Assembly: GCA_009823505.1 (NCBI GenBank)
Contig: VZQC01013305.1
Coordinates: 676,609-740,608, forward strand
Reading direction: 5' to 3'
Source of the DNA: Rhizomys pruinosus
Lineage: Eukaryota > Chordata > Mammalia > Rodentia > Spalacidae
Length of the DNA: 64,000 nucleotides
Below, one piece after another: positions 46,351 to 56,907 of the stretch. Position numbers and translations under genes: made by a program. Below the pieces are notes generated by a model. The model was not told where the DNA came from. It searched no databases and saw only the letters and a list, made by a program, of their open reading frames with translations. Each line of letters starts with the position of its first letter. Position 1 is the first letter of the stretch.

Positions 46351-47740
46351 TTTCACAATGAACAGTGGAGTTGTTTTCTGTCCAATCCGTTCAGTACAGT
46401 AATGTGAAAATTGTGATCTGTTTATTGAAAATTTAAAATTGCCTTTTGCAAAGTAAATTCTCCTTGTAGATGATGTTTTTTCCTGAACTTTGAGAGGGCA
46501 CTAAGTACAGATTATGGATATCTCTCTCAAGGGTAAATTATGGTCCTTGTGGTAAGCCAAATCAATATGTAGCTCCTCGATGATCTTTGGTGTGGTGGGT
46601 GAGACTCTGTACAGGCTGTGAAGCACTTCAATGTCCATTATTTTCAGGCATGCCGGAGATAGCATTGTTGCTCCAGATGAACTAAGAGTGCTGGGTGACT
46701 GCATTCTGGCGGAGGCCTCATCTGGCTGGGACCCATGTATCCTCATTTATTGCTAGTAATGCATGATTCACAGAACAGCTGCATTAGAAAGGGAGATAGA
46801 CAGAGAATGATCTTGATTTTTAAAATTTTTTTATTTTTATGTTTTGAATGTTGTACTGTTGCATGTAGGTTGGTGCACAAATGCCACGGAGGTCAGAAAA
46901 AAGAAGGGCGTCAGATTCCCCCAGAACCGTAGTTCTCCTGGAATTGGAACAGCCATGTGGGTGCTGGGGAATCAACCAGGGTCCTCAATCTCAAGGCATC
47001 GGGCGCTCTAATTCTTAACCGACTACGCCATCTCTCCAGCGCCATACATTTTGATTTGAGACATGTCAATGACGTAATCTGAAAGGGACCGTTTCCAAAT
47101 CATCAATTTTCCTACTGAATAAAGATTTATTGTCTTTTTCATTGAGTCTCCAGGGTTACCCTAGTGATACCAACACTGCAGAATCAACCCTTTTATCTCC
47201 CTCTGTGGTCCCTGAAGTCAGAGGCCAAGCAAAGGCATCATACTGATTTTCTTCCCATGCTTATAAAGAAGTCAGTCTCTGCGGTGAGGAAATTTTCCTC
47301 CCTTTCTCCTCCTCAGTGAACCTTTTCTTGAAAAAATAACGAACCGTGCTCTTGAACTATGCTGACCTTAAAGTGTTTGTGGCAGCGTTGCTCTGCTGGC
47401 TGACGTTAGACATCACAACAGCGAGACTCTGGCCTTAGCCCTGTCTCTCATCAGCAGTGGATGGCATCCAGGATCCAGGCACTCAGGTGGCCCTGGTGCT
47501 GATGCCAGATGGGAAAAGGGGAAGAGACAGAACCCTGAAGCACCATGCAGGAGGCTAATTTGGACTAGATCTGAGGGTGACGAATTCACTTTGACCATAT
47601 GCCATAGGCCTGAATGCAGCCCCTTGGCACGGTGCTCCTAGGAATGGTCACTTTCTGACAACATCTCTGTCTTGGATGGTGGAAAGCAGCCATTCCTACT
47701 ACCCAGGATGTTGAATGCAGAATAAATTCTATCAATCCAG
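46351..47740 (-). pseudogene. Possible retrocopy of an mRNA (uncertain)
   Basis: This stretch is less AT-rich than its neighbours and, read on the minus strand, ends at a T-run (A-run in sense) at 46335-46349, as a retrocopied mRNA would. The minus-strand frame 46501-46746 is open for 81 codons with protein-like composition (for example IIEELHIDLAYHKDHNLPLR). I do not recognise the parent. A B2-type SINE interrupts it at 46817-47042. No target-site duplication found. Confidence 0.28.
46817..47042 (-). mobile_element. B2-type SINE, antisense
   Basis: 'gaatgttgtactgttgcatg', 'cacggaggtcagaaaaaaga', duplicated 17-bp region in decayed form, 'catgtgggtgctggggaatc', 'ccgactacgccatctctcca'. Confidence 0.9.
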
Positions 47741-47862
47741 TGTATGCAAATTTAGCATCATAAGAATACTATAAATAAATCATGTATTTTAATTTGTTTA
47801 GCATAAACATGGGAATAAGGACAGAGGCAGTACTTCAGTGTTTAAAACAGATTCTTATTCAA

Positions 47863-48325
47863 TGCAGCAGTAAAGAAAGATCACATCATGAAGTTTGCAG
47901 GTAAAAGGCGGAACTAGAACATCAGTGGAGTAAGAAGCACCAGTCCAGAGAAAGAAAAGATGAATGGTATCCTTAACTGTGGATGCTAGTGCCAATGCCT
48001 AGTTGTAAGTATGTCTTGTGCACAGCCCCATGAACTTTTGTCCAAAGCAGTTGGGACGTGAGTATAATTGGAAAGCAACACAATCAACAACAACAACAAC
48101 AACAACAGAAGAAAGGACTACACAAAGTAACTGACTGAAACAGTAACTTCTGCTCAAAACACTCAACTTCTCCATTGAGAATTTGGAAAATCGAGAATGA
48201 GATGAAAAAGCATTTGCTAGCAATGCATGAGCTCTGTGGGGTGGGGGATAAGGTGGGGGACACGGTCTAGACTTGATAATCTTGTATCAAAATAAGTAAT
48301 AGAAGAAAATAAATTAAAAGCAAAA
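47863..48325 (+). mobile_element. L1 3' end (ORF2 tail plus 3'UTR)
   Basis: 'gcagcagtaaagaaagatca' to 'ggtatccttaactgtggatg' is the end of ORF2. The 3'UTR has (CAA)n at 48083-48109, 'aaagtaactgactgaaacag', and a G-rich tract 'ggggtgggggataaggtggg'. Longer than but related to 28723-28965. Confidence 0.85.
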
Positions 48326-48370
48326 AAAAGAGACAGTTATCAAAATTGTCTTCAATTGCTATTGTTATTT

Positions 48371-48570
48371 TTAATATTTTATTTATTTTTATTTTATGTG
48401 TATGAATGTATTACATGTATGGCATAAGGCCCACTGCATCAATGGCTGCTGAGTCAAAAGACGGCATAATCACTGGAAAACTTGAGTGCACTATTGGGTT
48501 CTGGATTTGAACCCAGTACGCGTATAGAGCACTGAGTGCTCTTAACTGCTGAGCCCATCTCTCCTACCCC
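48371..48570 (-). mobile_element. B2/B3-type SINE, antisense
   Basis: 'atgtgtatgaatgtattaca', 'gatttgaacccagta' (antisense B box), 'gagtgctcttaactgctgag', 'cccatctctcctaccc'. Confidence 0.78.
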
Positions 48571-48579
48571 GACACATGC

Positions 48580-48690
48580 ATTTTTTTTTTTTTTGGTCTT
48601 TTCGAGAAGGGTCTCCCCGTAATCCCCGCTGTCCTGGATTGCTCTGCTGGACAGGCCTGGCGAATTGAAATCACAAAGATCGCACACAAC
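48580..48690 (-). mobile_element. B1 SINE fragment, antisense, indel-rich
   Basis: T-run, 'tttcgagaagggtctccccg', 'ctgctggacaggcctggcga', 'aatcacaaagatcgc'. The 5' third (head side) is missing. Confidence 0.75.
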
Positions 48691-48719
48691 AAAATATGAA
48701 ATTATTAAAAAGTATCCCT

Positions 48720-48985
48720 GGTAGTTTTGGAGAGGAATGCCTAATGTGGTTAGAGAGCATGAGCATTTCTTGCAGAGGACCCTTGTCCAATTCCCACACC
48801 AACAATTGGTTGGGCTAGAGATGAAGACCGTGGCTGTGAAAGCTCCAATTCCAGGAGAAACTACAGTTCCAGGGGAATATCTGAATGCTTCCTCTGAAAC
48901 TCTGTGCATTGCATGACAGGGGTGCACAACTACTTGCAGACAGTACAGTCAGAGCGAGCGAGTGAGAGGAGGAATAAAATAATAA
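48720..48985 (+). mobile_element. B2-type SINE, indel-rich copy
   Basis: 'tttcttgcagaggacccttg', 'agctccaattccaggagaaa' with 'ctacagttccaggggaa' (17-bp duplication with inserted bases), 'gcattgcatgacaggggtgc', 'cttgcagacagtacagtc'. Many one-base insertions relative to 17721. Confidence 0.82.
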
Positions 48986-49061
48986 GAAATAACAATTAAA
49001 ATATGTTCAATGTAAATAATAAAAATCTGAGCTATTTTTTGTAAAACAACTAGCTGTAATC

Positions 49062-49197
49062 CAGACATTTTTGGGGGCTTTTGAGCAGTCTCCTGTACCT
49101 CAGCTGACCCTGAACTGCTTGTAGACCAAGCATGCCTGCTCTCCGGCTTCTGAGTACTCGGAAAAATTAAAGGCATGTGCCACTGAACCCAGCTGAT
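49062..49197 (-). mobile_element. B1-like SINE, antisense, degraded
   Basis: 'gagcagtctcctgtacctca', 'cttgtagaccaagcatgcct', 'ttctgagtactcggaaaaat' and 'taaaggcatgtgccactgaa' follow the antisense B1 order. Confidence 0.7.
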
Positions 49198-49528
49198 GTT
49201 TTAATCTTTAGACTTTTCATTACAAACTAGTAAATATTGCTAACTTTCTTTAAATCTTCTACCGGGACATACTCCTATCTTTTGAAGATTGATCAAAAGT
49301 GAAATTATAATTTAGAATAGTGTGAAAAAATTTCTTTCAATGAAACTGTCTAATATAAAATTATTTTGTATGTTTAGTTTCCTTAGCTCACGGAAAAGCA
49401 CACTTCCTTAACTGTAATCCTAGAAAATAAGGTAAGGTGTATTTAACATATACTTCATAACAAGTCTTTAAGCGATATGTTTAAAAAGCATTCCCCTTCT
49501 GTCTTTCATTCTGTTCTCCTCTCCTCTT

Positions 49529-49572
49529 CTCTCTCTCTCTCTCTCTCATCCACACACACACACACACACACA
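49529..49572. repeat. (CT)n followed by (CA)n microsatellite
   Basis: CT block 49529-49547, CA block 49550-49572. Confidence 0.93.
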
Positions 49573-50184
49573 TCACACGCACATGCAGAATCTTGGCTTC
49601 AGGGAGCGTCTGCCTTGATGCCCTGGCTACCTGTATGTTGTAGAGGTTTCTGGCAGTGAACTACTACAGCTATTCAGTGCCAGGGGGCAGTGCAAAGCCA
49701 GTTCTGTGCAGCCAAGGACCGACAGCAACTGGACAAGGTGTGCCTTCAAACTGAGGAAAGTTCTAGTGAGTTAACAGGGGACAACAATACCTGAATTATG
49801 GAGTTTAGCATTTTTTATGTCAAGGACACCCAGGTGATCCTGTTTAAGGAGGAAGTGTAACTTTTAAAAACTTCTCCCTGAAGTCCTTGTCAAGAGACAG
49901 CTTCGTTTCATTCAATACTCGTAAGTGGTGAGTTCTTTAATGTGTACTGTTCTGTTTATGTCTGATACAGTCAGTACATGTGGTATCCCTCCTTATATGG
50001 TATGATGGTGGATTTCATGTGCATGTAGGGTAGGTAACTCTGTCTTGCATATCCTGGAAAGAAGAGATGCTCCTCACTGGCATGTGCCTGTTGGTGTGTA
50101 CTGGAGTGATAAGGAGTTGTAGCAGTCCTAGGAATTTGAGACACAAGTCATGTGCACATGCATTCTGTATCTTTGGTTTTTAGG
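49573..50184. other. No gene or named repeat
   Basis: Unique-looking sequence, less AT-rich than the rest of the window. Nothing recognised. Confidence 0.4.
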
Positions 50185-51690
50185 TGAAGAGACTTTTGAT
50201 TGAGGAACATGGCTGACTTTCTGTCTGTTCTTTTCACAATCTTCTCCAGTGAGGAACTGTCAATGTCAACTACATTGACAAGTAACTGGTCACCTTGAAC
50301 AGGTGTAGCCAACATGTTGAAGGTCAAAAAGCACTAGGAATTCATCACCTTCCCACAGTCCTGGATAAGTACATCTGCTCGTGTCCCTCAGTTTCTCCTT
50401 AGCTGAGCTGTCCAAATGACAGTGGTAGAGGGCATGAGCAGACCCTGTTAGACATACATGGGGGCTCACAACTTCAGCACAGCTTAGTACTAAGATAATA
50501 TAACCTCCACCTAGTGGATGCCTGGTTGCCTCACTTCCCCACTGGTTAGGAATAGGTTAAAGAAAAAACAGGCCATTTGCCCTTGCATATGCCATGCTAG
50601 CGAGTAGTTATCCGCCCAGGGGTGTCGTTGTGCCATGGGATTTTGAGGGGTTAATCTACTAGAGACAGAGGTCGAGGAGATCCGTGCATCTGTCTCCCGG
50701 CCTCTCCGTCAGTTACTGGTGATCATACCTGACATTTGCATGGGATTTTCTGAATGTTTTCTTCATTATAGAGAGTGGATGCTTTGAGATTAAAATGATC
50801 TGTGATAACCTGTGGTTTCTACCTGTGGCAGTGATTCTAAATGTAAGAAGTGGTTTCTAGAGAGCCTGCTAGTACCTGGACTTTGTATGAATGGGAAGCA
50901 GTGTATAGAAGCACTTGGGGTATGCTTAGGAATGTTTTCACAGGTTCTTAGGGGTTTCTTGACTTTCCCAAGGGAATGAGACAGTGCTGTGGAGGAGGTG
51001 GCTGTGGCAACATGATGTTGCTCTAGAAAGTGCCTCATTTGGAGAGCCAGGATTGACAGAGGCAGCTTAGGGGATGGTTGTCACACACAAAGGTGAGCAG
51101 CCATGTCCCTAGGTATCCTTCAGTTTCATTCAACAAGCACAACTGACACCTGAGAGAAGTTTATAACAACTTCGTAACAATATGCAGGTATTCTCCAATA
51201 CCTGTTTAAGTGGAATACTCCATCTTGAAGGAGGGAGAAATAATTAATTGGATCAGAAGATATCATGCTTTAACTGTAATTCAAAAAAGCCAGTGTTAAT
51301 ATGTTCCCAAAAGTGGACTCAGAACTTAGATTTCCTTCTCTGGAGGTCTCCTGGGATAAAATGAATCTAACAGTTCTCATTAGAACTGTGGCCATTCTGT
51401 GTGGACCATATCAGATCTTTGTGTCTTTGCCAATTCTCTCAGTTCAATGAGCTACAAGAGCTTTTCTTTATGGCAGGTGGGAACATTTTCTCTTCTCTAG
51501 CATAGAAATCAACAGTGTCACCATACCGGTCAATGTCGGTTCCACTGGCTTCCAGGGCACTGACCTCATGCAATACATTATCCAAAGCCTTTGAGTTCTT
51601 GAACTAGGTGATTGCAAGAGAAAAGGTTTTTAAACTATCTGGGCTTCTCACCTTGTACAAGCCATCACTAATGTGCAGATTCGGTTCCAT
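50185..51690 (-). pseudogene. Possible gene-fragment or retrocopy remnant, parent unknown
   Basis: Two minus-strand stretches have protein-like composition. From 51690 down to about 51435 the frame reads about 85 codons with one internal stop, including ALDNVLHEVSALEASGTDID and DFYAREEKMFPP. From 50378 down to about 50190 it reads about 60 codons with one stop, including LLVNVVDIDSSSLEKIVKRT. The kilobase between them is not clearly coding. An 'aaggtgaga' splice-donor-like string lies in the first stretch near 51652. I recognise no family. It could be a decayed retrocopy, an exon relic or chance. Confidence 0.27.
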
Positions 51691-52775
51691 GAACAAAGAA
51701 ATAAACAGTTTAAAGAAAATAACATGTTAATAATCTTTGAAATGTTTTTGTCACCCAAAAGAATGGCTTCAAATGAGGAAGTTTAGCACCCTCAGACAAG
51801 ATGTAGATTTGAGATGAAAATTAGATATGATGAGGTGTTGGAAGAAGAAACAAGACTCAGTAAATGAAAGAACACCTAAGAGAAGCTTTCTATCTCCTTG
51901 ATCACCATCACAGAAAACAAACTTCAAGGATATCAAGTCTTGAGCTGTGAAAACACGGACGACAAGTCGCTCAGTTGACTATTCTTCACTGCACCTCTAC
52001 ACGACAGGATGGCAGTGATTTTTCAACTCTCACCAGAAAATTAATTTCCTTATGCAGCAGATGGCTATTTACACAGAAATCCACAACTTGCTAGTGTGTT
52101 GAGAACAAGAGGCTGCAGAGACCTTATCCTTGAATAGGAAGCCTGCATCAAACTTCTGCCCTGAAAGGCTCAGAGATCATTGCAAAAAAAATGCCAGACC
52201 AGGCTTGTTAGGGCTGCCGCGCGGGGTGGTGTTGTGGGGGGGGGTGGGTGTTCAACGAGAAATAACAGTTCCTCCGCAGGTGCCATTTAGCCTTAACAGT
52301 GAATTCTTCACAGACGAGTGGGTGGTAGCACACAATCCACTGCAAGCTCAGACTACCTAAAATCCCACCAAAACATGGAGAATGTGAGAATGAATCCAAT
52401 CAACCTCGGAATTTTGTACTGATGCGTGGGGAGGGGAGAGTACAGGTTCTTACACAAGATGCGACGTGGTATTAGGTTCCAGTGGTTGGAACCACATCGA
52501 AGGCATTTGAGAAAAATGTCAGACTCTATGAGGATATAATAGATGATATACTTTAAATACAATATATATATATAATGATATATAATAAATAGTGAGTCTG
52601 CAAATATAGAATTATATGGCTCAATGATATTAAATAATAATATATATTATATAGATTAGTATTAGTTAGTATATTTAGAGTAACACTTAAATGGACAGGG
52701 GCAGAAGGAGAGGGTTAGGCTGAGGAGAAAAGATTTAAAGTACCATCCAATAAAAATTGTGAAAATCAAAAATGT
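51691..52775. other. No gene; AT-rich tract near its end
   Basis: Nothing recognised. A G10 run is at 52236-52245 and an AT-rich, TATA-repeat-like tract spans about 52560-52680. Confidence 0.4.
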
Positions 52776-52931
52776 TTTGTCTTTTTTTTTGAGACAGGGT
52801 GTCTGCCTGTAGCCCCATCTGTCCTAGAACTGCTTTTGTGGCCAGTATGGCCTTGGAAATTCACAAGAGAAAAGCCTGCCTCGGCTGCCCAAGTGCCGAG
52901 ATTAAAGGTATGGTGCCATCTACGCCTGGCA
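52776..52931 (-). mobile_element. B1 SINE, antisense, diverged
   Basis: 'tttttttgagacagggtgtc', 'gccccatctgtcctagaact', 'cccaagtgccgagattaaag', 'gtgccatctacgcctggcaa'. Confidence 0.87.
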
Positions 52932-53579
52932 ACACATTTTCAAATTAAACATCTAAAAAGAAAGTGACTGGAATCCTTCAGTGTTCTTATGTTTATTATT
53001 TTAATTTGGAGTGAAGTAAGCTGATTTTGAAAGATTGCCACCGTTAATTCCTCAAAGGCCCTGTTCTCTAAATCGAGGAAAAAAAGCCCTAAGTGGGTGC
53101 GAAGCTTTGAGGCTTCCTGACCTATGAAGAGAGATTCATCCTTTGTACATGAGCCCAGTGGCAAAGGTGCCATCTTGGGGCAGGTTTACATGGCAGGTCT
53201 TTGGACCTCTCTCTGTGGCCTGAAATGCAAAAGCTTGACCTTCATTATGTCTGAGTAAAGCATTTCCCCTTGGCCACATAGAGCCTCAGGGATCTGGGCA
53301 TGACAAACGTAGGAGGTCAGTCATTGCATAACTCGAAATACTTCATAAAACTTCCTGGTCAGCTGGGTGAAAGGTGGGGGGCCAGCCAAGGGGGAGGCAA
53401 GAGGAACAAGTAATGAGGCAATGCCTTTTTTATTTTGTTTTTAAATAGTGAGTACACTATTATGTGGCTATTAAAGGAAAAGAGCTATTTACAGGGATGT
53501 CAAGGATATGCCCTTAAGCAACCTTGCCCCCCCCCCCCCAAACTAAACAAAAAATGAACATACAGTGATTCCTCATAAA
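52932..53579. other. No gene; poly-C run
   Basis: Nothing coding recognised. A C13 run lies at 53528-53540. Confidence 0.4.
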
Positions 53580-53790
53580 GGAATGTCATGGAACAAGATC
53601 CATGAATCATGTACATAGCAAATTACCAAGTTTTGCTGCTTCCAGCTCCCTTGGCATTTTCTCAAGGCTAATGGCAAGCTTGGCGCTTTGAAACTTGAAG
53701 AATCATTAGTAAAACTCATGGGTGCGGATGGACCCACACCTCTAAAACTACCAACCTGGAATTTAATTTCAGAATTAGGTATTAAAAACA
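53580..53790 (-). repeat. Unclassified repeat, left arm of an inverted pair
   Basis: The reverse complement aligns by eye with 54592-54800 over about 200 bp: shared blocks include 'ttctgaaattaaa', 'ccaggtt', 'tactaatgattcttc', 'ttgagaa', 'atgcca', 'gggagctg' and 'gatcttgttcc'. The family is unknown to me. Confidence 0.8.
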
Positions 53791-54434
53791 GAAATTGAAA
53801 GTCAAGTGGTAGTATATGCTGCAATCTGGATCAACGAAATGAAAATAAAAGCTATAGAATGGGAGGGGGAGAGGAGAGGAACCGAGAAGAGAGGGAGAGA
53901 GAGCAGAGAGAGGGAAACGAGAGGAGATAAGAAAACACTTAGAGCCTGGACGCATAGGAATGAAGCTGGAAAACCTGTTTAGGGTGCTGCCTATTGTTTG
54001 AGAGAGGAAAATAAGATATGCGAGCCCTTGAAATTCAGACCTGCAGTGGGCAACGAAGAGCAACAGAGGGAATGGTGGTGAAGCGTTTAAGCAGTAGAAC
54101 ACCGGTGCATTCACAGTATTATCTCTAAAGACTGGCTTCGTTCATTTCCTAGATATGTTTGTTCATAAATAGAAATGATAGTGATTTTATTCTCTGTTAA
54201 TGATTTACCCTTTGTTTGACTATATATTTTTTTATGTTTCAAAATATTCTGTAGATTATAATATTGATTCTATTATTATAAATATATTTACATATTCATT
54301 ATTATATCTTATAGTAGATAGTTGCTTTAAGATGATACTCATATTTACGTTGTCGTCAGTGTTTTACAATAACCATCCTCATGTTTGTCCATTATTAATA
54401 TATTTAAATTTCACTCTTTTTATGATTATTATTA

Positions 54435-54565
54435 ATTGATATAGGTTCTCATTTAGCTGAGGCTAGCCTTAAACTCAATATGTACCCAAGACGGGCCTTA
54501 AACTCCAGATTTCCCTGTCTGTACTTTCTGAGTGCTAGGATTGCAAGCATATACTACCAACTTGA
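54435..54565 (-). mobile_element. Ancient B1-like SINE, antisense
   Basis: 'ggttctcatttagctgaggc', 'ccttaaactcaatatgtacc', 'ctgagtgctaggattgcaag' follow the antisense B1 order with heavy divergence. Lies between the arms of the inverted pair. Confidence 0.55.
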
Positions 54566-54591
54566 ATTTCACATTTTTCTGATTTTAAATC

Positions 54592-54800
54592 AAACAATTC
54601 TGAAATTAAACTTCCAGGTTTGGAGTTTTAGGAAAGGCTGTGGTCCATCCCACACCATGAATTCTTACTAATGATTCTTCCATGTATTCAAAGCCCCCAA
54701 AGCCTTGGCCATTAAGCCTTGAGAAGATGCCAGGGAGCTGTGAAGCAGTCAACTCTGTAAATTGTAGTACACAGGAGTTCGTGATCTTGTTCCTTACATC
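54592..54800 (+). repeat. Unclassified repeat, right arm of an inverted pair
   Basis: Plus-strand counterpart of 53580-53790. Roughly 0.8 kb separates the arms, which hold a purine-rich patch (53860-53925) and an old B1-like SINE. Confidence 0.8.
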
Positions 54801-55460
54801 TCAAATTTAAAAAAATAACTGAAACTAAAATCTTTCAATGCTTTTTAGATAGGGCCATAATAGTCATTCTTTTGGGGCTTTAAGCTTAGCCCTTGAAATT
54901 CTGACCACTAAACTTGTGACCACAAGGAGCACGTTTACTACTTAATTGAATTACAGAGAAATTGTCTTCACCTGTGTATTAATTTTGGTACCAGAAAAAC
55001 TGTAACAAAAAGATACATAAACTATGGTTTCAATAGTTTAGCTTATTTTTCTCCACCATCTAAAACTCCAGAGCTTGCCCAGGTAGCTCAGCATAAGGTA
55101 CAGGCATTGCTCCACGAAGCTGCCTTTGGGACCCAGGCACCCTACAGGTCTCACTGCTGTTACCATTTCAGGGTCTAAACAAACTTTCAGCTGGGCTGGG
55201 ACTGCAAGGGGCTACCTTTCATATCCATGGTTCTGCAGACAAGTGTGAGGAGATGGTGCTCACGTGCTGCGCAGAGGTTCTAGAGTTTAATTTGAATGGA
55301 CATTTTAAATCCTGATTAATATGTTTTATCTAGTCTTGAATAAAGCAATCAGAAAGGGTGATGTGACTTAATGGTCTTGCTATAGACAGTGGATTCTCTT
55401 TTCCTAACTCCTAGCAAATTGGACAAAATGACTTGAGATGAAAGATAAATTTACACAAAT
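54801..55460. other. No gene or named repeat
   Basis: Nothing recognised. Confidence 0.4.
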
Positions 55461-55846
55461 AAGGCGTGGTACAATGTAAGGCTGCGATTGGGTTGAATGG
55501 AGAAACTACAGCAACATGTTCTGGACACTTATCAGTTGATCAACTGATTGAACAAACAACCTGTCACGCCTCATCTGGATTGGTGGGGCTGTAGTTGTTT
55601 TGGGCACAACAGCCTGCAGATAGGTTTTGTACATGATGAATGCTTGTTACTTCATGGATTATACTTATGAGCCGAAAAATGAAAAAAAAAAAAACAAGAA
55701 GATAGGACAGTCGAATGGTCAGAATGCATGATCTGGGATGGGGGGGGTGGGGGGGGGGGATGGAAAGGGAAATAAGCTGAACTGAATTGGAAAAAAGTAA
55801 AATGCATCAAAGCATCAATAAAAATCTAATAAAAAAAAAAAAAAAA
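55461..55846 (+). mobile_element. G-tract retroposon, 5'-truncated copy, indel-rich
   Basis: Follows 42298-42660 from 'ggcgtggtacaatgtaag' to 'catcaaagcatcaataaaaa'. Contains 'cacaacagcctgcagatagg' and an expanded G tract (55739-55760). Many differences from 42043-42670 are single-base gains or losses. Confidence 0.87.
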
Positions 55847-55856
55847 TAAAAAGAAA

Positions 55857-56190
55857 GAATGTAAGGCTTGCGATTTGGGTGAATGGTGAATAACCACACA
55901 ATACAGAACGGAGTCATCATTTGTCAATCCATGATGAACATACACCCCTCCTGCTGGACAGTGGGACCCATGAGCTGTTTGGTTAGGGCATAACTGTTGC
56001 AAATTGGTTTTACATGAAGGAAGATTGTACTCACAAATTGAGCACTATATGTTTAAAAAGAAATGTAAATCAAAACAAATTCATATTAAATCAAAATATA
56101 GATAAGATGCAGAAATGTTGTTGGTCAGATATTTGCAGTGACCTGTGGATGGGTATGGTGGGATAATTGTTGTGATAAAGTTTGTAGGGT
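55857..56190 (+). mobile_element. G-tract retroposon, second copy directly downstream
   Basis: 'gaatgtaaggcttgcgattt' and 'gggtgaatggtgaataacca' restart the element about 8 bp into the segment where the previous copy starts; 'cataactgttgcaaattggt' and 'tgtactcacaaattgagca' follow. The 3' module is very diverged ('ataagatgcagaaatgttgt'). Confidence 0.7.
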
Positions 56191-56344
56191 GATTATTTGT
56201 CCTTTATTATTATTATTTTAATATATATTATTGTAGATAATATTACACAGTATGCTATGTCAATATTATAAATTATTAAAATTATGATATAGTTAATATA
56301 TTTATTATATTAAATAACAAAAAATAAAAAAAATAAAAATGGAA
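56191..56344. other. AT-rich spacer
   Basis: TATTA-rich low-complexity DNA, nothing else seen. Confidence 0.5.
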
Positions 56345-56876
56345 AAATAAGAGTCTCAGATAAGAATTTTGACTTTTGGATGGAGATTCACAGTTTTTGG
56401 TTAGAATCAGTTGTGACTTTTCTCAGCACAGTAGTACCTTAGGGTGCGTGGCAAAGTCAGTGCATATTCCTTGCCCCAATTACTGGAATTTGGCTGATAG
56501 AGATTGCTTTCCAGTGAATTTTTTTGGAGAACCCATTAGAACAGAAAGGGAAGAATGATTAGACTCAAACATTAATATTATACAGAATTGAAAGCCTGAA
56601 GTATACGAACAAGTTCAGACTACTCCATAATACATATGGAGAAATAAAAACTCAGGCATCTGAAGGAGGACAGCAAAGCAAGCCTTCAAACACAGTGAAA
56701 AACAGTTCTGTATTCACATCCGAATACGGCAAAAAAAAGGGAAGCGCACATGCCAGGGACACGAACGGACAAATGGAAAGGGTGGCAGGATAAAATCCCA
56801 TACCAAGCTCTACAACCCTGTAGGAGATGCCTACAATGGGATCCCCCTAACTGGGGGCAGCCCAGGACACAGATCA

Positions 56877-56907
<31 letters not shown>

